DNA of 64,000 nt from Bradyrhizobium sp. (lineage in GTDB: Bacteria > Pseudomonadota > Alphaproteobacteria > Rhizobiales > Xanthobacteraceae). The stretch lies in contig NZ_DAHUXJ010000106.1 of the NCBI RefSeq assembly GCF_027307225.1, forward strand, positions 1-64,000, read 5' to 3'. The first letter of the stretch is position 1, and each line of letters begins with the position of its first letter. Both the position numbers and the translations under genes were made by a program. Shown here in pieces: positions 15,809 through 25,943 of this stretch. The notes under the pieces were generated by a model. The model was not told the origin of the DNA. It made no database searches and worked only from the letters and a program-made list of their open reading frames with translations.

Positions 15809-17553
15809 CCGGTCGCGTCCCTTCCACCCAGAAATCCCAGGAGCCGTGGCGGCAGCGGCTGATCCGCAGCCTGCTTTACGGGCGTAACGTCGATCGCACC
15901 GCGAAGGCGCGCGCCCGCGTCGGCTTCGTGATGCTGGCCTTTGTCGCGATCTATGCCGTGATCGGCGGACGACTCGTGATGTTTGCGACCGGCGCCGATA
16001 GCCGCAGCGCGCGCCACAGCGCCAGCCAGGATGCGATCGCGACCGCGCGGCCCGATATCCTCGACCGCAACGGCGAGGTTCTCGCCACCGACGTCAAGGC
16101 GCCGAGCCTGTTCGGCGAGCCGCGCCGGATCATCGACAAGGAGGAGGCGATTGAACTTCTGACCGCGACCCTGCCCGACCTCGACACCGCCGAGGTGCGC
16201 GAGCGCCTGTCGGGCCGCAAGGGTTTTGTCTGGCTCAAGCGCGAAATCACGCCGCGACAGCAGCAGGAAATCCACCGCCTCGGCATTCCCGGCATCGGCT
16301 TCCTGCGCGAGAACAAGCGCGTCTACCCGAGCGGCAACGAGGTCGCGCATCTGATCGGCCTGGTCAATATCGACAACCAGGGCATCGCCGGGATGGAGAA
16401 GTGGCTCGATACCAACGGTCTTGCCGATCTGCATCGCGCCGGCTTTGCCACCGATCGCCTGCAGAACCCGGTCGAATTGTCGGTCGACCTTCGCGTCGAG
16501 CATGCGCTGCGCGACGAACTGCAAAAGGCGAAGGACAAATTTCACGCCAAGGCGGCAAGCGGCCTCGTCACCAACGTCAGGACCGGCGAGGTGATCGCGA
16601 TGATCTCGCTGCCGGACTTCGATCCGAACAATCCGAAGGAAGCGCACGATCCCGACCGCATCAACCGCCTGACCACCGGCGTCTACGAAATGGGCTCGAC
16701 GTTCAAGGCGTTTACGCTCGCGATGGCGCTCGATACCGGCAAGTACGATCTCGATTCGCTGTGGGATGCGCGCGGGCCGCTGCATTACGGCAAGTTCGCG
16801 ATCCACGATGACGAGCCGAAGGGTCGCTTCCTCACCATGAAGGAAGTCTTCACCTTCTCGTCCAACGTCGGCGCGGCCCGCATTGCGCTTGCGCAGGGCG
16901 TCGACGCGCACAAGGCGTTCCTGCGCAAGATGGGTCAGCTCGACCGACTGCGCACTGAATTGCCCGAGAGTGCCTCGCCAATCGTGCCGCGGCACTGGGG
17001 TGACCTGAACACCATTACGATTGCCTTCGGCCACGGCATCGCGGTGGCGCCGCTGCAGGCTGTGATGGGCGTCAGCGCGCTCGTCAATGGTGGCTATCTC
17101 ATTCCGCCGACCTTCCTCAAGCGCACCGAAGCAGAGGCGATGCAATTGGCGACGCGGGTGATCAAGCCGGAGACGTCGGAGAAGATGCGGTTCCTGATGC
17201 GGCTCAATGCCGAGGTCGGAACCGCGCGCAAGGCCGACGTCAAGGGCTACTACATCGGCGGCAAGACCGGCACGGCCGAGAAGGTCATCAACGGCCGCTA
17301 TGCCAAGAGACGCGTGCTCACCGCTTTCACCGCAATTTTGCCGGTCGACAAGCCGCGCTACCAAGTTTTGATCATGCTGGACGAGCCGCAGCCCTTGAAG
17401 GAAACCTACGGCTTCATCACCTCGGGCTGGAACGCGGTGCCGACCGCCGGTAACGTGATTTCCCGGATCGCGCCGCTTCTGGATGTCGAGCCGCGCTTCG
17501 ACCTGCCGCCGTCCGACCGCCTTATTCTTGCGGCATCGAAGACAACCCAGTAA
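15805..17553 (+). CDS. ftsI: Septal peptidoglycan transpeptidase FtsI (PBP3)
   Basis: This 582-residue class B penicillin-binding protein cross-links peptidoglycan at the septum. It has a cytoplasmic basic N-terminus and one transmembrane helix (about 40-58). A dimerisation/pedestal domain begins with ATARPDILDRNGEVLATD. The transpeptidase domain carries STFK (Ser298 nucleophile, Lys301), SSN (353-354 Ser-Asn) and KTGT (487-490). All catalytic motifs are intact. Overlap with ftsL suggests coupling. It is separated from murE by about 380 bases of repeats, unusual within a dcw cluster. Confidence 0.96.
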   Translation: MTGRVPSTQKSQEPWRQRLIRSLLYGRNVDRTAKARARVGFVMLAFVAIYAVIGGRLVMFATGADSRSARHSASQDAIATARPDILDRNGEVLATDVKAPSLFGEPRRIIDKEEAIELLTATLPDLDTAEVRERLSGRKGFVWLKREITPRQQQEIHRLGIPGIGFLRENKRVYPSGNEVAHLIGLVNIDNQGIAGMEKWLDTNGLADLHRAGFATDRLQNPVELSVDLRVEHALRDELQKAKDKFHAKAASGLVTNVRTGEVIAMISLPDFDPNNPKEAHDPDRINRLTTGVYEMGSTFKAFTLAMALDTGKYDLDSLWDARGPLHYGKFAIHDDEPKGRFLTMKEVFTFSSNVGAARIALAQGVDAHKAFLRKMGQLDRLRTELPESASPIVPRHWGDLNTITIAFGHGIAVAPLQAVMGVSALVNGGYLIPPTFLKRTEAEAMQLATRVIKPETSEKMRFLMRLNAEVGTARKADVKGYYIGGKTGTAEKVINGRYAKRRVLTAFTAILPVDKPRYQVLIMLDEPQPLKETYGFITSGWNAVPTAGNVISRIAPLLDVEPRFDLPPSDRLILAASKTTQ

Positions 17554-17598
17554 GCCTCGAACCGTGCCGCAATAGATTCGGAAACGGAGTTGTTTAGC

Positions 17599-17740
17599 CC
17601 TGCTGCGTCAAAACCCTCATGGCGAGGAGCACCTTTGGCGCGTCTCGAACCATGAGGCCCCGATATTGGCCTCATCCTTCGAGACGCCGCTTGCGCGGCT
17701 CCTCAGGATGAGGGAAGAGGGCAAGCTGTGACGCAGCAGG
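17599..17740. repeat. Nested palindrome of the CCTCATCCTTCGAGACG family
   Basis: Outer arms CCTGCTGCGTCA and TGACGCAGCAGG enclose inner inverted segments: CCTCATGGCGAGGAGC against GCTCCTCAGGATGAGG, and CGTCTCGAACCATGAGG against CCTCATCCTTCGAGACG. It is a long dispersed intergenic repeat of a type I know from Bradyrhizobium-like genomes, located after ftsI. Confidence 0.75.
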
Positions 17741-17759
17741 ATTGGGGCGTTGACCCTGA

Positions 17760-17836
17760 CTAGTGAGGCGGATTTGACATTCGCTTTAGTGGTGACGCGA
17801 GTCCGGTTAGCGAATGTCAAATCCAAGCCGCACTAG
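17760..17836. repeat. Type I CTAG palindrome, copy 2A
   Basis: Runs from CTAG to CTAG. Arms are CTAGTGAGGCGGATTTGAC and GTCAAATCC...GCCGCACTAG around an ATTCGCT/AGCGAAT core. It is followed after 13 bases by copy 2B in the ftsI-murE gap. Confidence 0.85.
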
Positions 17837-17849
17837 AATCATATATCTG

Positions 17850-17925
17850 CTAGTGTCCCGAAGGTTCTGACATTCGTAAGCGAATCCTCCGAGGCATGAT
17901 ACGAATGTCAGAACCGGGACACTAG
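17850..17925. repeat. Type I CTAG palindrome, copy 2B
   Basis: Arms are CTAGTGTCCCG and CGGGACACTAG outside, GGTTCTGACATTCGTA and TACGAATGTCAGAACC inside. It ends seven bases before the murE ATG, so it occupies the normal ribosome-binding position. Confidence 0.85.
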
Positions 17926-17932
17926 AAACACC

Positions 17933-19396
17933 ATGAAGCTCTCCGACCTCTTCGGTGATGACGCCACCATCGATCCGCGCGCCGCTGGCGCGACCGAGGT
18001 ATCCGGTCTTGCGGTCGACAGCCGCGCGGTCAAGCCGGGCGACCTGTTCTTTGCGCTTTCCGGGGCGAAGACCGATGGCGCGCGCTTCGTCGAGGCGGCG
18101 ATTGCGGCAGGCGCGGTTGCAATTGCGGGCAGCCATCCGCCGTCTGGCGGATGCCGCGTTCCGTTTGTGGCGACGCCTAATCCGCGCCGCGCGCTGGCGC
18201 TGGCAGCCGCAAAATTTTTCCCGAAACAACCGTCGACCATTGCCGCCGTCACCGGCACCAGCGGCAAGACCTCGGTTGCCGCGTTCACGCGCCAGATCTG
18301 GCAGCGGCTTGGGTTTTCGGCAGCTTCCATCGGCACCATTGGTCTGGTCTCGGAAAAGCGCACCATTTATGGCTCGCTGACCACGCCGGATCCGATCGCC
18401 TTGCACCACCAACTCGACGAGATCGCGCGCGAGGGCGTCACCCATCTGGCGTTCGAGGCTTCCTCGCACGGGCTCGACCAGTTTCGGCTCGACGGTGTGC
18501 GTGTGAACGCGGGGGCCTTCACCAATCTGTCGCGCGACCACATGGATTACCATCCGGACGTCGCACACTATCTTTCCGCAAAGCTGCGGCTGTTCCACGA
18601 TCTCGTCGTGGATGGTGGCGCGGCGGTGATCTCGGCCGATCACGATTGTTCGGCTCAGGTGATCGAGGCGGCGTCAAAGCGCAAGTTGCGGCTGATCACC
18701 GTCGGCGCGAAGGGCGATGGCGGAGGCGAGGGGATTCGCGTCACCGCGACCACCATCGACGGTTTCGCGCAGCGGCTCGAGCTTGAACATCGCGGGCGCC
18801 GCTATCAGGTCCATTTGCCGCTGGTCGGCGAGTTTCAGGTCGAGAACGCGGTGGTGGCCGCGGGCCTTGCCATCGGCACTGGCAGCGCACCGGATCAGGT
18901 TTTCGCCGCGCTCGAACGGCTCGAAGGCGCCAAAGGTCGCCTGGAGCGGGTTGGCGAACATAACGGCGCGCCGATCTTCGTCGATTACGCGCACAAGCCG
19001 GATGCGCTGACCAAGGCGTTGCAAGCCTTGCGGCCCTACACAAAACGGAAACTCATCGTCGTGTTCGGCGCCGGCGGCGACCGCGATGCGGGAAAACGCC
19101 CCTTGATGGGCGCGATTGCTGCGGAGAACGCCGATGAGGTCATCGTCACCGACGACAATCCGCGCAGCGAAAACCCGGCCGATATCCGCGCCGCGATCCT
19201 GGCCGCAGCGAACGGCGCGAAGGAAATCGGCGACCGCAACGAGGCAATCGGGAAGGCCATTGTCGGTCTCACGCAGGGCGACGTGCTCCTGATTGCCGGC
19301 AAGGGCCACGAGACCGGCCAAATTATTGGCGACCGTGTGCTGCCGTTCAGCGATCACGATGCGGTGGCTTCCGTTTTGGCGGAGACGGTGGCATGA
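17933..19396 (+). CDS. murE: UDP-MurNAc-L-Ala-D-Glu:meso-diaminopimelate ligase
   Basis: This 487-residue Mur ligase adds meso-diaminopimelate to the peptidoglycan precursor. The N-terminal UDP-binding domain begins MKLSDLFGDD, with SRAVKPGDLFFAL. The ATP P-loop is GTSGKTS (108-114). The substrate-specificity motif is DNPRSENPADI (the DNPR box of Dap-adding MurE), followed by GKGHETGQI. ATG 17933 is set by the family N-terminus. No clear Shine-Dalgarno sequence lies in the seven bases between the palindrome and ATG. Its stop overlaps murF (ATGA). Confidence 0.96.
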   Translation: MKLSDLFGDDATIDPRAAGATEVSGLAVDSRAVKPGDLFFALSGAKTDGARFVEAAIAAGAVAIAGSHPPSGGCRVPFVATPNPRRALALAAAKFFPKQPSTIAAVTGTSGKTSVAAFTRQIWQRLGFSAASIGTIGLVSEKRTIYGSLTTPDPIALHHQLDEIAREGVTHLAFEASSHGLDQFRLDGVRVNAGAFTNLSRDHMDYHPDVAHYLSAKLRLFHDLVVDGGAAVISADHDCSAQVIEAASKRKLRLITVGAKGDGGGEGIRVTATTIDGFAQRLELEHRGRRYQVHLPLVGEFQVENAVVAAGLAIGTGSAPDQVFAALERLEGAKGRLERVGEHNGAPIFVDYAHKPDALTKALQALRPYTKRKLIVVFGAGGDRDAGKRPLMGAIAAENADEVIVTDDNPRSENPADIRAAILAAANGAKEIGDRNEAIGKAIVGLTQGDVLLIAGKGHETGQIIGDRVLPFSDHDAVASVLAETVA

Positions 19397-20832
19397 GCGC
19401 TTTGCCGTTATGGACGCCGGATGCAATGCGCTCGGCGATGCGCGCCGAAGCCAACGGCGCGCTGCCGCAAGCGATCACGGGTATATCCATCGACAGCCGT
19501 ACGCTTGCCCCGGGCGATTCGTATTTTGCCATCAGGGGCGCCGTGCATGACGGTCATGATTTCGTCGCTGCCGCGTTGAAGGCCGGCGCCGCGCTGGCGG
19601 TCGTGGGAAAGGCGCAAGCCGGTAAATTTGCGCCGGACGCGCCGCTACTCGTGGTCGACGACGTGCTTGCAGGACTTGTCGAACTTGCGCGGGCCTCGCG
19701 AGAGCGGCTCGAAGGACAGGTGATTGCGGTCACTGGATCAGTCGGCAAGACCTCGACCAAGGAAGCGCTGCTGCACGTGCTTTCGGCGCAGGGGCAGACG
19801 CACGCTTCAGCCGCATCGTTCAACAATCACTGGGGCGTGCCGTTATCGCTGGCGCGCTGTCCGGCCACGGCGCGCTTCGCCGTGTTCGAGATCGGGATGA
19901 ATCACGCCGGCGAAATCTCCCCGCTGGTGAAGATGGTGCGGCCGCAGGTGGCTGTTATCACCACGGTCGAGCCGGTGCATCTGGAGTTCTTCTCCGGCAT
20001 CGAGGCGATTGCCGACGCCAAGGCGGAAATCTTCGAGGGCGTCGAACCCGGTGGCGCGGTCATACTCAATCGCGACAATTCGCAATTCGCAAGGCTCAAC
20101 GGCCGCGCCAGGGATTGCGGGATCTCGCGCATCGTGTCCTTTGGCGTTGACAGGAAATCCGAAGCGCGGTTGCTTGAGGTTTCACTGCATGCGACCTGCT
20201 CGGCGGTTCATGCCAAAATCCTCGGCCACGAAGTCACTTACAAGCTCGGCATGCCCGGGCGGCATATCGCGATGAATTCGCTCGCAGTGCTCGCCGCAAG
20301 TTCGCTCGCGGGCGCCGATCTGGCGCTGGCCGCGCTGTCGCTATCGCAACTCGTGCCGGCTGCCGGTCGCGGCGTTCGTCGTACGCTCGTTGTTCCCGGC
20401 GGCGAAATCACCTTGATCGATGAAAGCTATAACGCCAACCCGGCGTCGATGGCGGCAGCCCTGAGTGTGCTCGGCCGCACCCAGATCGGCTCGCAAGGCC
20501 GGCGGATTGCGGTACTGGGCGATATGCTCGAACTGGGGCCGGCCGGCGCCAAATTGCATGCCGGCCTGAATGACGCCATCAAGGCCGAGCACATCGATCT
20601 CGTCTATTGTTGTGGCCCGCTGATGCGTAAGCTGTGGGACGCTCTTTCCACCGGCAAGCGAGGCGGTTATGCCGACAGCGCGGCCAGCCTCGAAGCGCAG
20701 GTTCTCGCCGCACTTCGCGCCGGCGACGCCGTCATGATCAAGGGTTCGTTCGGCTCGAAGATGAAAACCATTGTCTCCGCGCTCGAAAAGCGCTTCCCCG
20801 GCAAGGCCGCATTCGACGAAGCTGCGGTATAG
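19393..20832 (+). CDS. murF: UDP-MurNAc-tripeptide:D-Ala-D-Ala ligase
   Basis: This 479-residue enzyme adds the D-Ala-D-Ala dipeptide to complete the UDP-MurNAc-pentapeptide in the cytoplasm. It has the N-terminal motif [16 protein letters not shown] and a P-loop GSVGKTS (115-121). Further Mur-ligase motifs are [22 protein letters not shown] and the C-terminal [13 protein letters not shown]. The start overlaps the murE stop. A ten-base gap separates it from mraY, so murE-murF-mraY look like one translational block. Confidence 0.96.
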   Translation: MSALPLWTPDAMRSAMRAEANGALPQAITGISIDSRTLAPGDSYFAIRGAVHDGHDFVAAALKAGAALAVVGKAQAGKFAPDAPLLVVDDVLAGLVELARASRERLEGQVIAVTGSVGKTSTKEALLHVLSAQGQTHASAASFNNHWGVPLSLARCPATARFAVFEIGMNHAGEISPLVKMVRPQVAVITTVEPVHLEFFSGIEAIADAKAEIFEGVEPGGAVILNRDNSQFARLNGRARDCGISRIVSFGVDRKSEARLLEVSLHATCSAVHAKILGHEVTYKLGMPGRHIAMNSLAVLAASSLAGADLALAALSLSQLVPAAGRGVRRTLVVPGGEITLIDESYNANPASMAAALSVLGRTQIGSQGRRIAVLGDMLELGPAGAKLHAGLNDAIKAEHIDLVYCCGPLMRKLWDALSTGKRGGYADSAASLEAQVLAALRAGDAVMIKGSFGSKMKTIVSALEKRFPGKAAFDEAAV

Positions 20833-20842
20833 GCGGACCTTA

Positions 20843-21946
20843 ATGTTCTATTGGTTGATCGATCTCTCCAACACCGTTCCCGGCCTCTCAGGGTTGCACG
20901 GCATCCTGAACGTGTTCCGCTACATCACGTTCCGCACGGGCGGGGCGATGGTGACGGGGGCGCTGTTCGTGTTCCTGTTCGGACCCTGGATCATCGACCA
21001 CTTGCGGCTGCGCCAGGGCAAGGGTCAACCAATTCGCACCGATGGCCCGCAATCCCATCTCAGCAAGAAGGGCACGCCCACCATGGGCGGGCTGATGATC
21101 CTGTCGGGGCTCGTGGTCTCCACCGTGCTGTGGGCCAATCCGGTCAATCCTTACGTTTGGATCGTGCTGGCGGTGACGCTCGGTTTCGGTTTCGTCGGCT
21201 TCTACGATGACTACCTGAAGGTCACCAAGCAGAGCCACAGCGGCTTCGCCGGCCGTATCCGCCTTCTGCTCGAAGGTGTCATTGCGCTCGCGGCCTGCTA
21301 CGCGCTCGTCAGACTCGGCCGCGAGCCGTTCTCGACCTCGCTCGTCATTCCCTTCTTCAAGGACGTGGCGCTGAACCTTGGCTGGTTCTTCGCGGTGTTC
21401 GGTGCATTCATCATTGTCGGTGCCGGCAACGCCGTGAACCTGACCGACGGTCTCGACGGCCTCGCTATCGTGCCGGTCATGATCGCAGCTGCGAGTTTCG
21501 GCATGATCTCCTACCTGGCCGGCAACGCGGTATTCTCCGATTATCTGCAGATCAACTACGTTGCGGGTACCGGCGAACTCGCGGTGCTTTGCGGCGCGGT
21601 GCTGGGCGCGGGCCTTGGATTTTTATGGTTCAACGCGCCGCCGGCCTCGATCTTCATGGGCGACACCGGCTCGCTCGCGCTCGGCGGCATGCTGGGCTCG
21701 ATCGCGGTAGCCGTGAAGCACGAGATCGTGCTTGCGGTGATCGGTGGCCTGTTCGTGCTGGAAGCGGTCTCGGTGATCGTGCAGGTCACCTCCTTCAAGC
21801 TCACTGGAAAACGCATCTTCAAGATGGCGCCGATCCACCATCATTTCGAGCAGTTGGGCTGGACCGAGCCGCAGATCGTGATCCGTTTCTGGATCATCTC
21901 GGTGATGCTGGCGCTTGCCGGCCTCTCGACGCTGAAGCTGCGGTGA
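20843..21946 (+). CDS. mraY: Phospho-MurNAc-pentapeptide transferase (lipid I synthase)
   Basis: This 367-residue inner-membrane enzyme, with about ten transmembrane segments, transfers phospho-MurNAc-pentapeptide to undecaprenyl phosphate. Conserved loops are [25 protein letters not shown] (the aspartate pair), [33 protein letters not shown] and the C-terminal [15 protein letters not shown] 20843 gives the family start [11 protein letters not shown] frame open to 20771 overlaps murF and is rejected. It is followed by a repeat-filled gap before murD. Confidence 0.96.
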   Translation: MFYWLIDLSNTVPGLSGLHGILNVFRYITFRTGGAMVTGALFVFLFGPWIIDHLRLRQGKGQPIRTDGPQSHLSKKGTPTMGGLMILSGLVVSTVLWANPVNPYVWIVLAVTLGFGFVGFYDDYLKVTKQSHSGFAGRIRLLLEGVIALAACYALVRLGREPFSTSLVIPFFKDVALNLGWFFAVFGAFIIVGAGNAVNLTDGLDGLAIVPVMIAAASFGMISYLAGNAVFSDYLQINYVAGTGELAVLCGAVLGAGLGFLWFNAPPASIFMGDTGSLALGGMLGSIAVAVKHEIVLAVIGGLFVLEAVSVIVQVTSFKLTGKRIFKMAPIHHHFEQLGWTEPQIVIRFWIISVMLALAGLSTLKLR

Positions 21947-21978
21947 TGACTTTTCTCCGCCGCGCTGCTCGCTCCGCT

Positions 21979-22098
21979 CCCTCCCCCCTTGTGGGGGAGG
22001 GTTGGGGAGGGGGGTATCCTGATTTTGGATGCGCGCCTATTCGCACCCCCCTCCCGCCGCTGCTTCGCAGCGTCGGCCTCCCCCACAAGGGGGGAGGC
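21979..22098. repeat. CTCCCCC/GGGGGAGG intergenic repeat, mraY-murD junction
   Basis: Arms CTCCCCCCTTGTGGGGGAGG and CCTCCCCCACAAGGGGGGAGG-like surround a second inverted segment containing CACCCCCCTCCCGCCGCTGC. It is a common dispersed alphaproteobacterial palindrome. It fills most of the gap between mraY and murD. Confidence 0.75.
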
Positions 22099-22127
22099 AA
22101 CAAGAAAGCAAAGAGTGAGGCGTCATC

Positions 22128-23528
22128 TTGATCCCCGTCACTTCCTTTGCGGGCAAGACCGTTGCGGTGTTCGGCCTTGGCGGCTCGGGCCTTGCAAGCT
22201 GTCAGGCGCTGCGGGCCGGCGGGGCCGAAGTCATCGCCGGCGATGACGGCGCCGGGAAACTTGCGGAAGCGGCAAAAGCCGGCTTCATCACCGCTGACTT
22301 GCGAACGGTCGACTGGTCGCGCTTTGCCGCGCTGATCCTGACGCCCGGCGCGCCGCTGACCCATCCGGCGCCGCATTGGAGCGTGGTGATGGCGCGCCAA
22401 GCCGGCGTCGAGGTGATCGGCGACATCGAACTGTTCTGCCGCGAGCGGCAGCGCCATGCGCCGGATGCGCCGTTCGTCGCGATCACCGGCACCAACGGCA
22501 AATCGACCACCACGGCGCTGATCGCGCATCTGATGCGCGTCGCCGGTTACGACACCCAGATGGGCGGCAATATCGGCACCGCGATCCTGTCGCTGGAGCC
22601 GCCGCGCAAGGGCCGCGTGCATGTGATCGAGATGTCGTCCTACCAGATCGATCTCACGCCCTCGCTCGATCCGACCGTCGGCATCCTGATCAATGTCAGC
22701 GAAGACCATATCGATCGCCACGGCACGCTCGAACATTACGCCGCGGTGAAGGAGCGCCTTGTCGCCGGCGTTCAGCCGCAGGGCACGGCAATCGTCGGCG
22801 TCGATGACATCTGGTGCCGCGCGGCTGCCGACCGGATCGAGCAGGCGGGCAAGCGCGTCGTTCGCATCTCGGTGCGAAACCCGTTGCCTGATGGCATCTA
22901 TATCGATCACGAGGTGATCTGGCGCGCTTCCACCGGGGCGCGGAGCGAGATCGCGAAGATCGGCGGCATCGGCTCGCTGCGCGGCCTGCATAATGCGCAG
23001 AACGCGGCATGCGCTTCTGCCGCCGCGCTCGCGCTGGGCGTTGCCGGCGATGTCTTGCAGAAGGGGTTGCGCAGCTTTCCGGGGCTGGCGCACCGGATGG
23101 AGCAGGTCGGCCGCCGCAACAACGTGCTGTTCGTCAACGACTCCAAGGGCACCAATGCCGATGCGGCCGCGCATGCGCTGTCGTCGTTTGCCGACATCTT
23201 CTGGATCGCGGGCGGCAAGCCCAAGGCCGGCGGCATCACCAGCCTCACGGAATATTTTCCGCGCATCCGCAAAGCCTATCTGATCGGCGAAGCGGCGGCG
23301 GAATTCGCGACCACGCTCGGCAAGACAGTCGCCCACGAGATATCGCAGACGCTCGATGTCGCGGTCGAACACGCCGCGCGCGATGCGGAAGCGTCGGGAT
23401 TGAAGGAGGCGGTGGTGTTGCTGTCGCCAGCCTGCGCCTCGTTCGACCAGTATCGCAATTTCGAAATCCGCGGGACCAAATTCCGCGATCTCGTGCAGGC
23501 GCTCCCGGGCGTGAAGCCGGTGGTGTGA
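22128..23528 (+). CDS. murD: UDP-MurNAc-L-alanine:D-glutamate ligase
   Basis: This 466-residue enzyme adds D-glutamate to UDP-MurNAc-L-Ala. It starts at TTG 22128 ([11 protein letters not shown]), after GAGTGAGG. The N-terminal Rossmann motif is [13 protein letters not shown], the P-loop GTNGKST (121-127), then GGNIGTAIL and EMSSYQIDL. Late motifs are [15 protein letters not shown] and the C-terminal [18 protein letters not shown]. The start codon is a weak one and follows a repeat, which may lower expression relative to neighbours. Confidence 0.96.
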   Translation: MIPVTSFAGKTVAVFGLGGSGLASCQALRAGGAEVIAGDDGAGKLAEAAKAGFITADLRTVDWSRFAALILTPGAPLTHPAPHWSVVMARQAGVEVIGDIELFCRERQRHAPDAPFVAITGTNGKSTTTALIAHLMRVAGYDTQMGGNIGTAILSLEPPRKGRVHVIEMSSYQIDLTPSLDPTVGILINVSEDHIDRHGTLEHYAAVKERLVAGVQPQGTAIVGVDDIWCRAAADRIEQAGKRVVRISVRNPLPDGIYIDHEVIWRASTGARSEIAKIGGIGSLRGLHNAQNAACASAAALALGVAGDVLQKGLRSFPGLAHRMEQVGRRNNVLFVNDSKGTNADAAAHALSSFADIFWIAGGKPKAGGITSLTEYFPRIRKAYLIGEAAAEFATTLGKTVAHEISQTLDVAVEHAARDAEASGLKEAVVLLSPACASFDQYRNFEIRGTKFRDLVQALPGVKPVV

Positions 23529-23537
23529 CTTTCTTCA

Positions 23538-23560
23538 TCCCTCCCCGCGAGGGGGAGGGA
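23538..23560. repeat. Short CCCTCCCCGCGAGGGGGAGGG hairpin, murD-ftsW junction
   Basis: A perfect short hairpin (CCCTCCCC, GCGA, GGGGGAGGG) followed by ATAAG. It is a reduced member of the CTCCCCC repeat family, ten bases after the murD stop. Confidence 0.65.
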
Positions 23561-23641
23561 TAAGAAAGCGTCAATTCCATTAACCCCTTGGAAACCATCA
23601 TGGGCGACCAATGGGCGGGTCTCTTACCTTTGAGAACGCCC

Positions 23642-24790
23642 ATGCTCTCTCGTGAACAGCGCAACCCCCTCAGCGACTGGTGGTGGACGGTCGACCTCCT
23701 GCAACTGGCGGCGATCATCGCGCTGATCCTGGGCGGGGTGATCCTGTCGCTGGCGGCAAGCCCGCAAGTTGCGGTGCGGATCGGGCTCGATCCCTTCCAC
23801 TTCTTCAATCATCACGTGTTCTTTCTGCTGCCGTCGTTCACGGTGCTGATCGGGGTGTCGTTCCTGTCGCCGCTGCAGATTCGCCGCACGGCGCTGATCG
23901 TTTTTGTCGTCAGTGTGGCGTTGATTGTGCTGACGCTGCTGGTCGGACCTGAAGTGAAGGGCTCGCGGCGCTGGATCACGCTGATCGGGGTGAATATCCA
24001 GGCCTCCGAATCCGCCAAACCGGCTTTCGTGGTGCTCGCCGCTTGGTTGTTCGCGGAATCGACGAAGAAGCCGGAAATGCCGGCGACCTCGATGGCGCTG
24101 GTGCTTCTGCTGACGCTGGTCTCGTTGCTCGTGATGGAGCCCGATTTTGGCCAGACCATGCTGATTTCGATGGTGTGGGGTTCGCTGTTCTTCATTGCCG
24201 GCATGCGCATGATCTGGGTGGTCGGCCTTGCGGGCGCTGCGAGCAGTGGCCTGTTCGTTGCCTATCTGTTGGTCCCGCACGTCGCCGGGCGCATCAAGCG
24301 CTTCATGAATCCGGCTTCCGGCGATACCTTTCAGGTCGACACGGCGATGGAAGCCTTCAGCAATGGCGGCTGGTTCGGGCTCGGGCCGGGCGAGGGCATC
24401 GCCAAGCGCAGTCTGCCGGACAGCCATACCGACTTCGTGTTCGCGGTGGCTGCGGAGGAGTTTGGAATCATTCTATGCCTGATACTGCTGGCGCTGTTCG
24501 CCTTCATCGTGCTCCGCGCGTTGTCGCGGGCCTATCGGAGCGAGGACATGTTCGCGCGCTTTGCGGCTTCCGGCCTTGCCATCCTGTTCGGCGTGCAGGC
24601 CGCGATCAATATGGCGGTGAATCTGCAGCTGATTCCGGCCAAAGGCATGACGCTACCGTTCATCTCCTATGGCGGTTCATCGATGGTGTCGCTGGCCTAT
24701 GGTGTCGGCATGATGCTCGCCTTGACTCGGCAGCGTCCGCGCACGGAACTGGAATCGATGAACACCTCGGCCGCGCCAGGCTACGCATAA
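23642..24790 (+). CDS. ftsW: Divisome lipid II polymerase (SEDS glycosyltransferase) FtsW
   Basis: This 382-residue polytopic membrane protein of the SEDS family polymerises septal glycan strands with FtsI. About ten hydrophobic segments are visible. Conserved stretches include VGPEVKGSRRWITL, AAEEFGIILCL and GMTLPFISYGGSSMVSLAYGVGMMLAL. ATG 23642 gives the family N-terminus MLSREQRNPLSDWWWTVD. Upstream in-frame ATGs at 23588 and 23600 are possible but add residues without family support. Confidence 0.95.
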   Translation: MLSREQRNPLSDWWWTVDLLQLAAIIALILGGVILSLAASPQVAVRIGLDPFHFFNHHVFFLLPSFTVLIGVSFLSPLQIRRTALIVFVVSVALIVLTLLVGPEVKGSRRWITLIGVNIQASESAKPAFVVLAAWLFAESTKKPEMPATSMALVLLLTLVSLLVMEPDFGQTMLISMVWGSLFFIAGMRMIWVVGLAGAASSGLFVAYLLVPHVAGRIKRFMNPASGDTFQVDTAMEAFSNGGWFGLGPGEGIAKRSLPDSHTDFVFAVAAEEFGIILCLILLALFAFIVLRALSRAYRSEDMFARFAASGLAILFGVQAAINMAVNLQLIPAKGMTLPFISYGGSSMVSLAYGVGMMLALTRQRPRTELESMNTSAAPGYA

Positions 24791-24838
24791 ATCTTTCGCG
24801 CCTCGCCATGTCAGGGCTTTGGCGGTAAAGAGGCGGCC

Positions 24839-25939
24839 ATGGAGCAAAACGCCCTGATCCTGCTGGCCGCCGGCGGCACCGGTGGCCATCTGTTTCCAGC
24901 CGAAGCGCTCGGCGTGGAATTGATGAAGCGCGGCCTGCGCGTGCGGCTGGCGACTGACTCGCGAGCGTTGCGTTACTCCGGCCTGTTCACCCGCGACACC
25001 ATCGACGTGGTACCGAGCGAAACCGTGCGCGGCCACAACCCGTTATCGCTGGCGCGCACCGGCCTTATGCTCGCCAGCGGCGTGGCGGCCGCGATCTATT
25101 TGCTGCGCAAATTGAAGCCGGCAGCCGTCGTCGGTTTCGGCGGTTATCCGACGCTGCCGCCGTTGATCGCCGCGCGACTGCTCGGCATTCCTTCCGTCGT
25201 GCACGAGGCCAACGCGGTGCTTGGCCGCGCCAACCGCTTTCTGTCGAAGCGCGTCAGCGCGATCGCGACCTCACTCCCCGGAGTGCTCGACCGCGATCCG
25301 GAGCTTGCCTCGAAGACCACAACCATCGGCATGCCGATGCGCCCGGCCATTCTCGCCGCGGCCGCCGTGAAATACACGACGCCAGGTCCGGCCGGCCCGC
25401 TTCGTCTGCTCGTAGTTGGCGGCAGTCAGGGCGCGCGCGTCCTGGCCGACATCGTGCCGGGGTCGATCGAAAAGCTCGAACCTTCGCTCCTCGGCCGGCT
25501 GCAGCTGACCCAGCAGGTGCGCGAAGAAGACATGGCGCGGGTCCGCGCGATCTATGACCGGCTCAAGATCAATGCGGAGCTCGCGCCGTTCTTCACGGAT
25601 TTGCCAGTGCGGCTTGCGGCCAACCATCTGGTCGTCTCGCGCTCGGGAGCCGGAACCGTATCCGAACTCGCCGCCATCGGCCGTCCCTCGATCCTGGTGC
25701 CGCTGCCGGGTTCGATCGATCAGGACCAGTTCGCCAATGCCGGCGTGCTGTCGCAGGCGGGCGGCGCCTTGCGGATTCCGCAAGCCGAATTTACCTCCGA
25801 TCGCCTGGCGTCGGAAATTTCTGCGCTCGGCGCCGAGCCGTCAAAATTGACGGCAATGGCTCAGGCCGCGAAGAATGCCGGCCGGCTGGATGCCGCGGTG
25901 CGGCTCGCCGATCTGGTGGCGAAAGTCGCCGGGATTTGA
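24839..25939 (+). CDS. murG: Undecaprenyl-PP-MurNAc-pentapeptide GlcNAc transferase (lipid II synthase)
   Basis: This 366-residue GT28 glycosyltransferase works at the inner face of the membrane to convert lipid I to lipid II. The N-terminal glycine-rich loop is LLAAGGTGGHLFPAEALG, followed by VVGFGGYPTLPPLIAA and VHEANAVLGRANR. The C-terminal UDP-GlcNAc site includes VVGGSQGARVLADIVP and SRSGAGTVSELAAIGRPSILVPLPG. It lies 48 bases after ftsW. The gap after it carries an expanded repeat. Confidence 0.96.
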   Translation: MEQNALILLAAGGTGGHLFPAEALGVELMKRGLRVRLATDSRALRYSGLFTRDTIDVVPSETVRGHNPLSLARTGLMLASGVAAAIYLLRKLKPAAVVGFGGYPTLPPLIAARLLGIPSVVHEANAVLGRANRFLSKRVSAIATSLPGVLDRDPELASKTTTIGMPMRPAILAAAAVKYTTPGPAGPLRLLVVGGSQGARVLADIVPGSIEKLEPSLLGRLQLTQQVREEDMARVRAIYDRLKINAELAPFFTDLPVRLAANHLVVSRSGAGTVSELAAIGRPSILVPLPGSIDQDQFANAGVLSQAGGALRIPQAEFTSDRLASEISALGAEPSKLTAMAQAAKNAGRLDAAVRLADLVAKVAGI

Positions 25940-25943
25940 CGTT

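Noticed and set aside
15790-17364. 524-codon antisense frame over ftsI
   Set aside because: All transpeptidase motifs are on the plus strand; the antisense product has no recognisable domain.
17599-17740. Possible tRNA or structured ncRNA after ftsI
   Set aside because: The fold is explained by nested inverted repeats of a known dispersed type; there is no anticodon arm or CCA-type end.
21894-23372. 492-codon antisense frame over murD
   Set aside because: It is a mirror of murD and of a repeat element, with no protein character.
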